DNA of 64,000 nt. It comes from Adiantum capillus-veneris. Its lineage: Eukaryota; Streptophyta; Polypodiopsida; Polypodiales; Pteridaceae. The position numbers and the translations under genes were made by a program. Positions 33,546-44,700 of the stretch are shown piece after piece. Every line of letters starts with the position of its first letter. Position 1 is the stretch's first letter. The DNA is taken from the NCBI GenBank assembly GCA_014529385.2, contig CM043959.1:58940753-59004752 (forward strand), in the 5' to 3' direction. The notes under the pieces are model-generated. The model was not told the DNA's origin, ran no database searches, and worked only from the letters and a program-made list of their open reading frames with translations.

Positions 33546-33830
33546 GTGATCATCCAAGGTCAGTGGTTAATCAAGAACACTCTCATTTCTTCCTCTAAGT
33601 CGCACAAGGGCTTTAACTCAAAGAGGGGAAAGCCATATGTAGATGTTTGGAGTCCCCAAATTTCTTGTTCAACTTATCACATGGCTCAAGTTGGCAGAGT
33701 ATTAGGACAAAATTCAACACACAAAATCCATCAAAAGTGGGCGACATCACTATGTATGCCCTCACAAAGTAATGCTTCCGTCAATGTGGCTACTTACAAT
33801 CGGAGATCCTTTATTTGATGTCATACGAAT
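33546..33830 (+). pseudogene. second LINE ORF1 fragment, plus strand
   Basis: GQWLIKNTL, then KGFNSK, YVDVW and HMAQVGRVLG line up in order with GQWVIHNSL, KDFNPK, YSIWV and NHLGPIAGKLRKVLG in the L1 ORF1 at 19400-19770. A frame-shifted CFRQCGYLQSE near 33776 could be a broken zinc knuckle. It is a distant and independent copy in the opposite orientation. Confidence 0.45.
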
Positions 33831-34445
33831 GTGACCCCTCTTTCTCGTAACATTAAGGAGAAGTCTCCCGTATCCAGGTGTTCCTGTTCTATATGGATAA
33901 TTAGATTGGTGCAGAACATGGACTATGCTACAATAAAGCCTTGCCAACATTGGATTCATTTATTCATCCTTTGTGGGGAGGATTGGACATGCAAACTTCA
34001 AATTGATTTCAAGATCTAACAAGGATACCTCCACCTCAAGCTTGCATATGCAAGTTGTCTCTCCTCTGTGAACTAGAAAGGATAGGCCTAAAGAAGCTTG
34101 TAGCTGAGCATTTTTTGGCTAGTGAATTTCTTGTCAGCCTTCTTCAAAGGCTTCACCTATGTGTTGCTAGTCTCCCCAAATGTCTTCTACAAGAATTCTC
34201 ACATTGGTGCTTTAAGAGGGGGGGGGGACTAATTGGAATCCCCCTATATAACGTGCTATTAGGGGCTAACTAGAAAACCCCTTTTTATGTATGAATGATA
34301 AAATGAGTCCTATTTTAAAAAAATTCCCAACATGGAATATTGAAACACCTTTGTCAATGTATCTTTGTTAATTTTCCTAAAATGTTTGCATTAAAAAACC
34401 CCTTTGTTGAACTTATGTGATACATTAACATGATCACATAGTGCA

Positions 34446-34446
<1 letters not shown>

Positions 34447-34495
<49 letters not shown>
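34447..34495. repeat. poly-C tract, 49 bases
   Basis: Forty-nine consecutive C. The proline-rich ORF track across it is an artefact of the homopolymer. True length is uncertain in any assembly. Confidence 0.9.
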
Positions 34496-34928
34496 AGAAA
34501 AACATATCTTGTCCCTTTTATATAGATAAATATAATTACTCATCACAATGGATTTCATTTTTCCTCTTTAGGTTGATAGTGTTATGTAATGGGTGTGGCT
34601 CATTGGATCGTATTATGCCATGGGATTTAAGAGCAGTTTTGCATGGAGGGGGGGGTAGGGATAATTCTCTGCTCAATTTTTTTTTCCAATGATTCGCGAA
34701 GCCTTTGCAAGTCCAATTCTGCCGTTTTTGGTAGAGCTAACCCAAGGAGTCTTTGTTTGGGTTCTACACGACATGATGGAAAATTGTAGTAGACCTTTTG
34801 TAGGAAAAATCTTTCAAACCAGTTGGTGCATGCTTTACCCCTTCCAGCTTCGTGTGCACATATGCTTTAAGACTAGAATGAGACACCCCAAGATCATTGA
34901 TTTGAACTCCATGTGAACCATGCTTAAA

Positions 34929-35128
34929 TGTTGAGGAGTTTGTTTTTGATTACTGACCAGTTTGTTTTTGATTACTGATCGTACTAACCAAGTACCTATT
35001 TTTTTGATTATAAAAGAACAATAAGAAGTGGTGAGGTAATTTCAAATCCTCATTAAAAGGTCCAGCCACCTCGTGCTTGTATCTGATCTTCTTCTCCCTC
35101 ACACTCCACATGCACCATGCACTCTTCA
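34929..35128 (+). repeat. copia-E 5' LTR (about 200 bp)
   Basis: It runs TGTTGAGGAG to CTCTTCA, with TATAAAAG at 35009-35016 and a 22-bp direct repeat (agtttgtttttgattactga at 34937 and 34959). The start is chosen on the TG and typical copia LTR length. No second copy is available to confirm it. Confidence 0.65.
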
Positions 35129-35130
35129 AG

Positions 35131-35142
35131 TGGTATCAGAGC
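35131..35142 (+). promoter_or_regulatory. copia-E primer-binding site
   Basis: TGGTATCAGAGC lies two bases after the LTR and matches the plant initiator-methionine-tRNA site at all 12 positions. Confidence 0.9.
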
Positions 35143-35921
35143 AAGGTTGTGAAGGCCTTGCATCATTGCAACATCGTGGTGGAGATTGCGGTGAAGCTAC
35201 AAATTTTTTAGCATTGTCTTGCAACAAAAAATGACTCAATAAAAGGTCCATTTTGAGCCTGGTTCTCTCAATTTTTACCAAAAACTTCATGGTATACAGC
35301 TTTCTAGTTTAAAGTGTTTTTTGCAAATTCTGCACCGATTTTGTTGCACGCTTGGCAGACTACCTACAGGTGGAGGATAGACAGCTGCAAATTTAGCTGT
35401 ATATTTTTACCAAAAAATTTTCACTTATAAAAATAGCTAATTTCATGCCCATTCTTGAAGTTCCTAACCATTTTTCTGAGATATAAACAATGCAAAAGGA
35501 AGCTCTTGCAAATTCTGAACGATTTTAGAGATATCAATTAACCGGCCACAAGGTATTCTAGAAGTTGCATATAGATATGCAAACCATGTATGCATATTGT
35601 GATGATTTAGAGTGCTTTTGCAACTGATTTGGTACATCCAAAGATCTTGGATTGAGCTTGTTTGTTCTCTTGGTTTGTGCATTTATGGTTTGCTCTCTAG
35701 ACACCACAGTTCTCCAAGCACCTTTGGCAGTGACATCCCTGGTGCTATTTTTGAATGCATATGATTTATTCATGACTAGCACTTGAGAGAGATTGTGCTC
35801 TGTAGAGAGCGTTTTGCTTCCTGCAAGGAGCTGGTTTTGTGCTTTTCTTCCATACTCATTAGCGCTTATTGGAGCGTGTGTCCTATGATTTTGGATTGAT
35901 AGTTTTACATTTTGGATATAC
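35143..35921 (+). other. copia-E leader, first part
   Basis: There is no convincing ORF. The last five bases (35917-35921, tatac) are duplicated at 60306-60310, where the leader resumes. Confidence 0.7.
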
Positions 35922-37544
35922 TGCCACAAAATCTGATATCTAACCAACCCAAATGATTTTCTCATATTAAACTAATCATTTAATGTGGGAGAATAAACGA
36001 GACCAAGGGTAAATATATAGACATGCACTTATAGATCTATCTCAACACGGGGTCAATGGTAAAGGGCCCCAAATGAGAGATGGTTTGTCAAAGAGAAAGG
36101 CTAGTCAATGGAGCATAAAGACCTTAGGGTTAGATTCATTGAAGACCTCCAATATTTAGTGTTAAAAGTCCTTTGACCTTAGGTAAGATAGGGCTATTCT
36201 TGGGGTGGGAACCTTGCCCAAGCGTAAGGTGCTTGAGGTGCTTGTTGTGCTTGATGACTAAGGTGCTTGAGGTGCTTGTCGTGCTTGATGAATAAGGTGC
36301 TTGAGGTGCTTGCTGATTAAGGTGCTTGAGGTGCTTGTCATGCTTGCCGATAGGGATCTTGAGGTGCTTGTGAGAACACCACCCAAGCTTGAGGTGCTTT
36401 GTCATTCTTGCTGACTAAGGTGCTTGAGATAAGGTGTGCCAAAAGTCAATATTCAATCCCTACAAGGAGGGGGCGAGCCCTACAAGAGGGGGGATGAGAG
36501 ATAAGACACACACACACACTCACACAAGGCATGCTTGGTACAAAGAAGCCAAAAGGGATACTTGTCAAGTTCCTCCTCATGTTGCCCTCATGGTGTGCTT
36601 GAAGCTTATTAGTTGGCCACCCAAGGGGTCCAATGACAATTTAGGAGATTTAATTAACTATTTTTAAATTTATCAAATCCTCTCTCCCAAAGGGGAAAGG
36701 GGGACACTTGTCTCAATGCTACCCTTGTTACTTGATTTACCTCCTACTTGTGATTGGCTAGGCTTGGAGGGGTCCAATGAGCTTCAAGCATGAGCTACAA
36801 GGGGCGGGGGGGGTCGACCAAAGCAAGTAGGGGGTCTGCTTAGAGGGTATACTATCCCACACACACTCTCATTAAGTGAAGTGCAAAGTACAAGAGCTCT
36901 CTCTCCTTATCCAAGCAAGTAGAGAGGTTGAGAGCCTACACCAACACTCTTGGCTATGGAGTGCAAATCCAACCAAGAGCCGTGTTGCAATGCTTAAGCT
37001 TGCCATATTCTCCATCTTCATTACTATGCTATTATGTATGCTAGCAAGAAGAGTGATGATAAGTGAGGAACTAGTTCTTTCTCCTATGAAATGTTTCTTC
37101 TTCCTCTTCCCTACCCTCATTCCCTGCTAGCTAGCTCTACCTTCGAAGGTGTTTGAGGTCTTGGGACTGAGGGTTGGGATAGTTAATTCTTTCCACAAGT
37201 TTATGCTATGCTCGTAATGCATGAAGCTTTCCATCTTCATTACAATCACCTAGGTCACAAGGAACACAAATATTGTATTGTAGCAAGTCTCTCTTGATAG
37301 GAGAAATCGTAATACAAATGCCTATTGGAGGGGGGACCGGCTCCACATAAATCCGGTCCTCAACTGTTGTCATGTTCTCTAAATTCTCTCTCTTGCAAAA
37401 GTATTGTTCATGCCAAGTTAACTAGATTCTATGTTTATGTTGCTAACTTCAATTATGTTCACCCGCTATGCTCACAAAGTAACTTCTCAAAAGTACTCTC
37501 TCTAATTTCCTCCACTCTCAAGTTAATAGGCCAATTCCATTACA
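35922..37544 (+). repeat. A2 5' LTR (1623 bp)
   Basis: It aligns with the A1 LTRs. It holds a longer GGTGCTTGA-type minisatellite (about 36225-36430), only five CA repeats near 36855, and the GGACCGG/CCGGTCC hairpin near 37335-37362. Confidence 0.92.
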
Positions 37545-37545
37545 T

Positions 37546-37557
37546 TGGTATCAAAGC
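37546..37557 (+). promoter_or_regulatory. A2 primer-binding site
   Basis: TGGTATCAAAGC matches 11 of 12 bases of the Met-type site. A3 shares the same variant. Confidence 0.85.
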
Positions 37558-37937
37558 ATTTGGTTTCTCTTTTCTTGCTTAAGAAGAGAGGTCCTTAAGA
37601 AGCCTATAAATGGTTGATTTTGTTAATTATATTAGGGTAAATGAAACTGGGATCTATTATCGGTTTTGTTGAGCCCACTATGTGGGATATGGTGCACACC
37701 TCGGGAGCTTTGGACTTAATAATGGAGTCTTTTTAGACTTGCATATGGCGTTACCAATATTGAGCCATAAGAAGTCCTAGCCCTCGGCTACTCTGCTATG
37801 TTAGAATTACTCCACTACTCTATAATTAACCACTTTGAGCTGTGGGTGTAGATACTTAATATCCAATTTTCAAAGGCTAAGAGGAGTGGCAACTAAGGTT
37901 TTCAATTACCAAAGCATACACCACAAATTTTGTTAAC

Positions 37938-38829
37938 ATGGCTGACAATAACCAAGAGAGTAGAATGAGCATTGATAGCTTTGATTTTGCACATGAAGGT
38001 GCTAATGATGATGGCCCCATGTTTGTCAATTATCTTGTTACTAGGTTTCAGTAATCTATGGGCAACCTTGCTTTGCAAGTCAAAGTTACTCAACAACTTC
38101 GCGCTTATGGAATTTTTCTTCCTCTCCAAGAGGAGAGAGAGCTTAGGAGGCCTCTTGAAGAGACCCCCAAAAGACGAGACTCTCCAATAAAAGAGGAGGA
38201 ATCCAAAGAGCAAGAAAGCAATGAAACTTTAAGTTCCTCTGAAGATGTCGCTCCAGGAAGACGGTGGTCTAGATAATCGCCAACTCCTCCCAAGAGGAAA
38301 AGATCAATACACAGTCCTTCTCCTCGTCACCCTGAAAGGGAAGAGAGGAAAAAAAGGAAGAAAAGGGCAAGAAAGAGGTCACCCTCTTCTCCTTCTTCTT
38401 CACCTTCCTCCTTTTTCCTCCTCTTCCGATGGAAGCTATGGCTATTCTCATAGAGAATACAAGAGGGGAGGACATTGCAAATCGTACCCTGCATGGTGAA
38501 GGTCACAAAAGCTAAAGAAGTTCAAAGAAGGAGGGAAGAGTATCTCTTTTCTCATCTATGATGGCACCTTTGGTGCTACTGTGACAAAGTGTTGGCCTTC
38601 ATCCACGAGCAATTTGATGCGGTCTTTAGAGACAAGGGCTTCACAGAGTCCTCCAGGCTCTGCCATGTAGCTATGCACTTCCAAAAATCGGCTCGTCAAT
38701 GGTGGGCTAGCCTTCGTGGCAATGTGAAGCCCCAAAGACATGGAAAACTATATGAGTTTCCATCATGAAGCAATTCATTGCAAGCAATGCAAAGGACAAA
38801 GTGCTTACCGAATGTCATAGCTTGAAGCT
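37938..38829 (+). pseudogene. A2 gag, N-terminal and capsid start
   Basis: The ATG at 37938 opens MADNNQESRMSIDSF. A TAG interrupts at about 38052 and another stop lies near 38274 in the Arg-rich linker. The capsid part (QWWASLRGN near 38695) is frameshifted. The segment ends where a solo LTR entered at 38830. Confidence 0.85.
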
Positions 38830-39457
38830 TGTAACATCCCCAACCCGCTTATACCAAGATCGGGATGGGATCCTTGACAGGTCTCTAGGTCTGATAAAAA
38901 TCGGAGTCTCTAAACAAGAAAAATCCAAGGAATAGACCTTTACCATTGACAATGGCTTGGGTCTATAGCCTTAGAAGCAGACCCAGTCCTGTCTCACAGC
39001 GGAAACGGGACAATGTATTCAACCAACCTACAAAAAAAAATCTTATTTAGGCCCTATAACTTCATTACTCAGATTATGGTTTCCTTAGCCAACGCTTTTT
39101 TCCCTCTAACATATGTGAGGGCACAGCCGCTGGTGGACTTCTCTTCCAAGTGAAGAAGTTTTCTAAACGTTTTAGTGCGCAGGGATGGATAGTTACCTGA
39201 CTAATCAGGTCCACCCGTCCATGATTGACAACCTTAGTCAATCCCCACTTACCACCCCGCACTCACACATGATTCGTTTATCTTACTATCACATTGTTAT
39301 AAACATTTAAAATAATGGTTTCTTTTAACGTTTCATCACAGTAATTCCTTGAAGACAACATTGAAAGCAGTCCTTTAGAAAACAGACATCTTTAAACTTA
39401 AGACACGGTACTGTATTAATTAGCTAGATTCATTATCTGAGTTTTTCATAATTATCA
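38830..39457. mobile_element. probable solo LTR, 628 bp, inside A2 gag
   Basis: The block TGTAACATCCCCAACCCG...ATTATCA is absent from A1, where cttgaagcttctctc is continuous at the same point. It starts TG and ends CA. The 5-bp flanks aagct and cggct agree in three bases. It has no coding sequence and no inverted-repeat ends. TGTAACA-type ends are common in plant gypsy LTRs. The parent family is not otherwise in the window. Confidence 0.65.
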
Positions 39458-40690
39458 CGGCTTCTCTCTCATGAGTCTATCCACAAGTATGTAGACAAGT
39501 TTTGCAATTTACATCTCAAGGCTACTGTCTTTCAAAAGAGAGACTTTGACAAGCAAAAGCAATAGTTATGTGCGGGATTACCTGAAGAGATGGCCGAGTA
39601 TGTCAACTGTCAACAGCCTGCTTCTATCACTGAAGTAATCCACCACATCGTGGTTGCTTTGTGCATCAACTTCAACCAAGGGGCTAGACGGAATGTCAAG
39701 CCCATGGAAAATAAATACAAAAGTGATGCCAAGGGGACAACCAATGCCCAAAATTCTTCCCAAGGCACTTCCAACAACAACAACAACAATAACAATCGGT
39801 CCAAGGAAAAGGGAGTTTACAAAGGCAAAAACAAACTCTCTCCTGAAGATATTGAAGCTTTTTGCAAGGACCATAAGTGTTTTAAGTGTGGGGAGCAAGG
39901 ACACGGTTATCGTTCTTGCCCCAAAAAGAATGTTCGCAATGAGACTCCTAGAGCTTCCACCATCAAAGCTCCAAAAGAGGATGTTCATTGCAAAGGTGCA
40001 CCTCTCTCCTATTCTTGGGGAAAGGAATTTGAGCATGATGCCTTCATCTTGTTTGACCTTGGATCTACTCACAACTTCATATCAACCGAGTTGGCCACCA
40101 AGTTGGGCATTCAAGATTTCGAGATGGGAGATGCTGTAACGACTGACACTGCTTTCAAGGGATAGCGAGCCTCCATTACTCCCTTGATTGGGAAGTTGAG
40201 GCTCCATGTTCAAAGCTATGTTGACAAAGAAGAAATTTTCATCTCTCCTCTCCAACATGAGGATGCTATCCTAGGGGCACCATGGTTTGATCGCATGACT
40301 TCCAACTTGAAGTTCCCTAAAAAGGAGAATCTACTTCACCTACATAGAAAAGAACATGTATATAGATGCTAGTGAGTGTGGTCGTACTATACCACTTGTA
40401 AATCCTTCTGCTTTTGATTAGTCAATGAAGAGATTTGTTTCTGTGTACATGATTTTTGTCAACGAGTCTCTAAAAGTTCCTAATGTTTTACCAAATGTAA
40501 ATGGTAGGCATCAAGAAGAGTTAGACTTGTCTAATTTTCTAAAAGGGTTCCAAGATGTGTTCATCGATGATATCCCTATGGACTTGCCAAATGAGGGGAT
40601 GATGACCATCGAATTGAGCTCCTTCCAGGAAGCTCACCGTCTAACAAGCCTCCTTATCGATTCTCTCAAGCTCAACAAGAGGAGATCATG
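39458..40690 (+). pseudogene. A2 gag C-terminus and protease
   Basis: The knuckle CFKCGEQGHGYRSC (about 39890-39930) is complete and in frame with the protease start FILFDLGSTHNFIS (about 40050). This open stretch of 191 codons ends at a TAG near 40164. The FDLGS active-site variant is shared with A1, so it predates both insertions. The remaining protease and linker to 40690 is broken by frameshifts. Confidence 0.85.
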
Positions 40691-41240
40691 AGGTAAGTAC
40701 AGGAATTGGTAGACAAAGAGATGGTGAGGCCTATCTCCTCTCCCTTTTGTTCTCTAGTCCTTTTAGTGCAAAAGAAAGACGGAACAACCGTATGTGTGTG
40801 GACTATCGAGCACTAAATCATATCACTATCAAAAAAAAAATTCCCGTGCCTCAGGTAGATGATCTATTTGATAAGCTATAAGGCTCTACCTACTTCAGTA
40901 GGATTGACCTGAAAAGTGGCTATCATTAAATAAGGATAGTGGATGAAGATATCTTAATAAAGACCGCGTTTTGCACAACGTTTGGTCTTTATGAATATCT
41001 AGTCATGCCTTTGGCTTGACTAATGCACCAGCTACGTTCAATCGTCTAATAGAGAAAACTTTAAGACCTTGAAGCTGCAAATTCACTGGAGTCTTCTTTG
41101 ATGATATCATCATCTACTCCAAGTCTTTGGAGGAACACAAACAACATCTCCAAGTGATTTTTCAAGCATTAAGGGAGAACAATCTTTTTCTCAACCAAAA
41201 GAAAAGCAATTTTATCCTTCAAGAGATTCAATACCTAGGT
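40691..41240 (+). pseudogene. A2 reverse transcriptase
   Basis: VDYRALNHITIK, FSRIDLKSGYH and GVFFDDIIIYSKSLEEH can be read in changing frames. The FFDD catalytic motif near 41089 survives, unlike in A1. The sequence is cut at 41240 by copia C3. The last five bases (taggt) are duplicated at 46645. Confidence 0.85.
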
Positions 41241-41468
41241 TGTTGGAATTAGGGTTGTAGAGAAACGCACACAGCTTGGAGAAGACGAAGGAAGCTCAAG
41301 GCACACAATAGAGAGTGTGTTACTTAGTGTGCAATGGAAAGATAGATAGCCCTAGAGTGATGGGCGTATATATAATGCACGGGGGAAAAAACCTCCTAAA
41401 GAAGGGAAAAAATGCCCCGGCGGTCCTAGCGTGTTCACACACATCACTACCACATGTATATGGTAACA
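41241..41468 (-). repeat. C3 outer 3' LTR copy (228 bp)
   Basis: It differs from the other two copies at ggttgtag, aaagaaggg and ctagcg. It abuts the taggt target duplication. Confidence 0.95.
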
Positions 41469-41471
41469 AAT

Positions 41472-41698
41472 TGTTGGAATTAGGGTTGCAGAGAAACGCA
41501 CACAGCTTGGAGAAGACGAAGGAAGCTCAAGGCACACAATAGAGAGTGTGTTACTTAGTGTGCAATGGAAAGATAGATAGCCATAGAGTGATGGGCGTAT
41601 ATATAATGCACGGGGGAAAAAACCTCCTAAAGAGGGAAAAAATGCCCCGGCGGTCCTAGTGTGTTCACACACATCACTACCACATGTATATGGTAACA
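41472..41698 (-). repeat. C3 inner 3' LTR copy (227 bp)
   Basis: It differs from the 5' LTR by as little as one base (gccatag for gccctag). It follows the polypurine tract (minus strand ccaggggggatt, at 41699-41710). Confidence 0.95.
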
Positions 41699-41773
41699 AA
41701 TCCCCCCTGGAGTGATGCGGTGAATGAGAGCTGGCACATGAGTAAAGGGAAGTGCCATGCCCTGAGGACAGGA

Positions 41774-44700
41774 TCAGTCCACAAAGGGGAGTAAGCCCAA
41801 AGCTTTGCGGAAAGCTTCAAGCTTCTCACGAGACAATGCCTTTGTGAAAAGATCTGCAAGGTTGTCCTGTGTTGGCACATAAGCCAAGTTGATCTCTCCT
41901 ACTAAGAGCCTCTCCCTGACATAGTGGTAATGCACCTCAATGTGCTTTGTGCGAGCATGAAAAACCGGGTTCCTCGCAACTGCCAATGCACTTTGACTGT
42001 CAGTGTAGATAGTGTTGGCAATGTCTTGTCCAACACCCAAATCAGCCATAAGGCGTCTGAGCCATACACACTCAACCGTAGTTGTGAAGACTGCCCTGTA
42101 CTCAGCCTCACAACTCGAACTAGCCACAGTAGGTTGCTTCTTGCTCAACCATGATATACATGAACTTCCAAGCATGAAACAAAAACCACTTGTGGACACT
42201 CGCGTGTCAAAACAACCAGCCCAATCTCAGTCCAAAAAAGCATGTAAGTCTGGCGGCAATGATCCCCCCTTGGGATAAAACAAGCCAAGATGTAAAGTTC
42301 CACTAAGGTAGCGGAAAATCCTCTTGACAGCCTGCCAATGCTTAGACCCTGGGCTATGCATAAATCTGCTGACCTGTGAGACTGCAAACTGAATATCCGG
42401 CCTCGTGTTGCATACATAAATGAGGCAGCCAACAGCAGTTTGGTAAAGAGTGACATCAGCAGGATCGCCAGCATCATGTAGACTCAACTTCAAACCTGTT
42501 TCCATGGGAGTGGCAATAGGTTTGCAATCCTCAAGTCCAAACTTACATAGCAATGTCTCTATGTAACTTTTCTGACACAAGGCAATACCACCATCACACT
42601 GCTTAAACTGTATACCCAAATAATGATGCAACAGCCCCAAATCTTTCATCTTGAAAGTAGCATTCAGATCAGCCTTAAATTCAGCAATATGTCTCTCATT
42701 TGGTCCAATGATAAGAAAATCATCAACATAAAGAACCACGATGAGAAATACATCACCCTCACGCTTTACATACGATGTGCTTTCTGTTGGACTGTTACGA
42801 AAGCCTTGTTTGACCAAATGAGTGTCAGCTTTCTCATACCAAGCACGAGGAGATTGCTTCAACCCATACAAAGCCTTATTACATTTGCACACTTTGTCCT
42901 CTTGTCCTTTTATGACAAAACCGCGAGGCTGCGTTACATAAACTTCCTCAAATATGTCACCATTCAAGAAAGCAGTAACAATGTCTGATTGATGTACATC
43001 CCAACCAAAATGAGCTGCCAATGCACATAGAAAACGTACAGTAGTCATACGACATGTGGGAGCAAAAGTCTCTTCATAATCTATGCCTTTTTGCTGTGCA
43101 TAAACCTTTGCAACAAGTCGAGCCTTATGGCGATCGATCTCACCATCAGGCTTGCGTTTCAACTTGTAAACCCACTTCGTACCAATGGCCTTTTTGCCAG
43201 GAGGCATATCACATAAAGTCCATGTGTCATTTTCTAGAAGTGCATCATATTCTGATTGCATGGCAACCATCCCATTTTCTGAATTTTGTGCTTCATCAAA
43301 AGTCAGAGGCTCCTCAACATCATGTAAGCTAGACACATCCAAAGCATAACAATCTGATGCATAAGATGCATGGCGAGAGCCTGAACGAGTACGACTAGAC
43401 AAAGGTGCATCCAATTTACTGTCACGCAAAGTGTGCACCAGCCATTTTGGTATACCTCTAGCCTGCTCATTTTCAGCCCTTTCCTCATCAAGTACATCAT
43501 GTACATCTGCATTAGTAATAGGCTGATCTACGACATTTTCAGAAACCCCCATAGGCTGTACATTTGCCTCATTGGAACTTATATTCGTATTTCCACCACT
43601 GAAAAGAGGCAACAAAGTGTCATAAATGTCATGTGAGCTTACATTACCGTCTCTAGTACATGACAGCAAGGGCTGAGCAGAATCTTCCACAAACACTACA
43701 TCCCGTGAAACCAGAATACAATTTGTTTGCGGATGATACAACCTATAACCTTTGCTTTCAGCACTGTAACCAACAAAAATACATTTGACAGCCTTATCAT
43801 CCAATTTTCTGCGCTTCACTTGTGGCACCAAAGCGTATGCCAAACAGCCAAAAATGCGCATGTGCTCAATAGAAGGCTTTCTATCATGCCATGCTTCATA
43901 TGGAGTAATAGGCTGCAAAGCTTTCGTAGGATACCTATTAAGTACATAAGTGGCACACATGATGGCCTCAAGCCAAAAAGAATGCGGTAAAGCTTGACTT
44001 TTGACCATACATCGTGCCATTTCCGTCAGTGATCTGTTTTTCCTCTCAGCAACACCATTTTGCTGAGGTGTATAAGGCACTGTACATTGGTGTTTTATCC
44101 CACGACTAGCCAAAAATGCATTAAATTCATGAGACATATACTGCCCCACTCGATCGGAACGGAGGGTGCCCATAGTACATTTCGAGACATTTTCAGCCAT
44201 AGCCAGAAATTGTTTGAAGCACATAAAAACTTCGGACTTCGCTTTAAGCGGAAATACCCATGCATGCGTGGAGTAATCATCAATGAAAGTCACAAAGTAA
44301 AGGTAATTGCCCAAGGACGGAGTTTGCATGGGCCCACAAACATCACTATGCACAAGCTGCAACCTGCATGTGGCCCGAACTGAACCATCCTTTGGAAATT
44401 TAGAACGCTGCATCTTACCCAAAATACAGCCTTCACAAGCATGGTTGACAGGTGCTTCAAGAGGTGGCAAAGAAGAAACCATATCAGATTTCTGCAAACG
44501 CAGCAAACTGGCAAAATTCAGATGACCAAAACGTGCATGCCAAAGTTTTGCATCTGAAATAGCCCTTGAATTTGCAATAGCATTTGCAAAGTTTTGTCCA
44601 CACTTGTCATACAAAGTGAGCTTATACAGCCCGCGGCACAAAAGCCCAGATGCAACAATTTCATCACCAAAACTGAGATCATGAACTGTACATCTGTCAT

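Larger units (their letters stand above)
33262..34928. other. mostly unassigned sequence between L1 and copia-E
   Basis: It contains one probable LINE ORF1 fragment (33546-33830), a G run at 34219-34227, and a long poly-C tract (34447-34495). Plus-strand ORFs at 33831-34019, 34055-34273 and 34689-34916 carry no recognised motif. Confidence 0.5.

Noticed and set aside
34441-34692. Proline-rich ORF across 34441-34692
   Set aside because: It exists only because of the poly-C tract.
35131-35142. tRNA gene at the Met-type motifs
   Set aside because: Only the 12-base primer-site complement is present here and at the other PBS positions; there is no cloverleaf.
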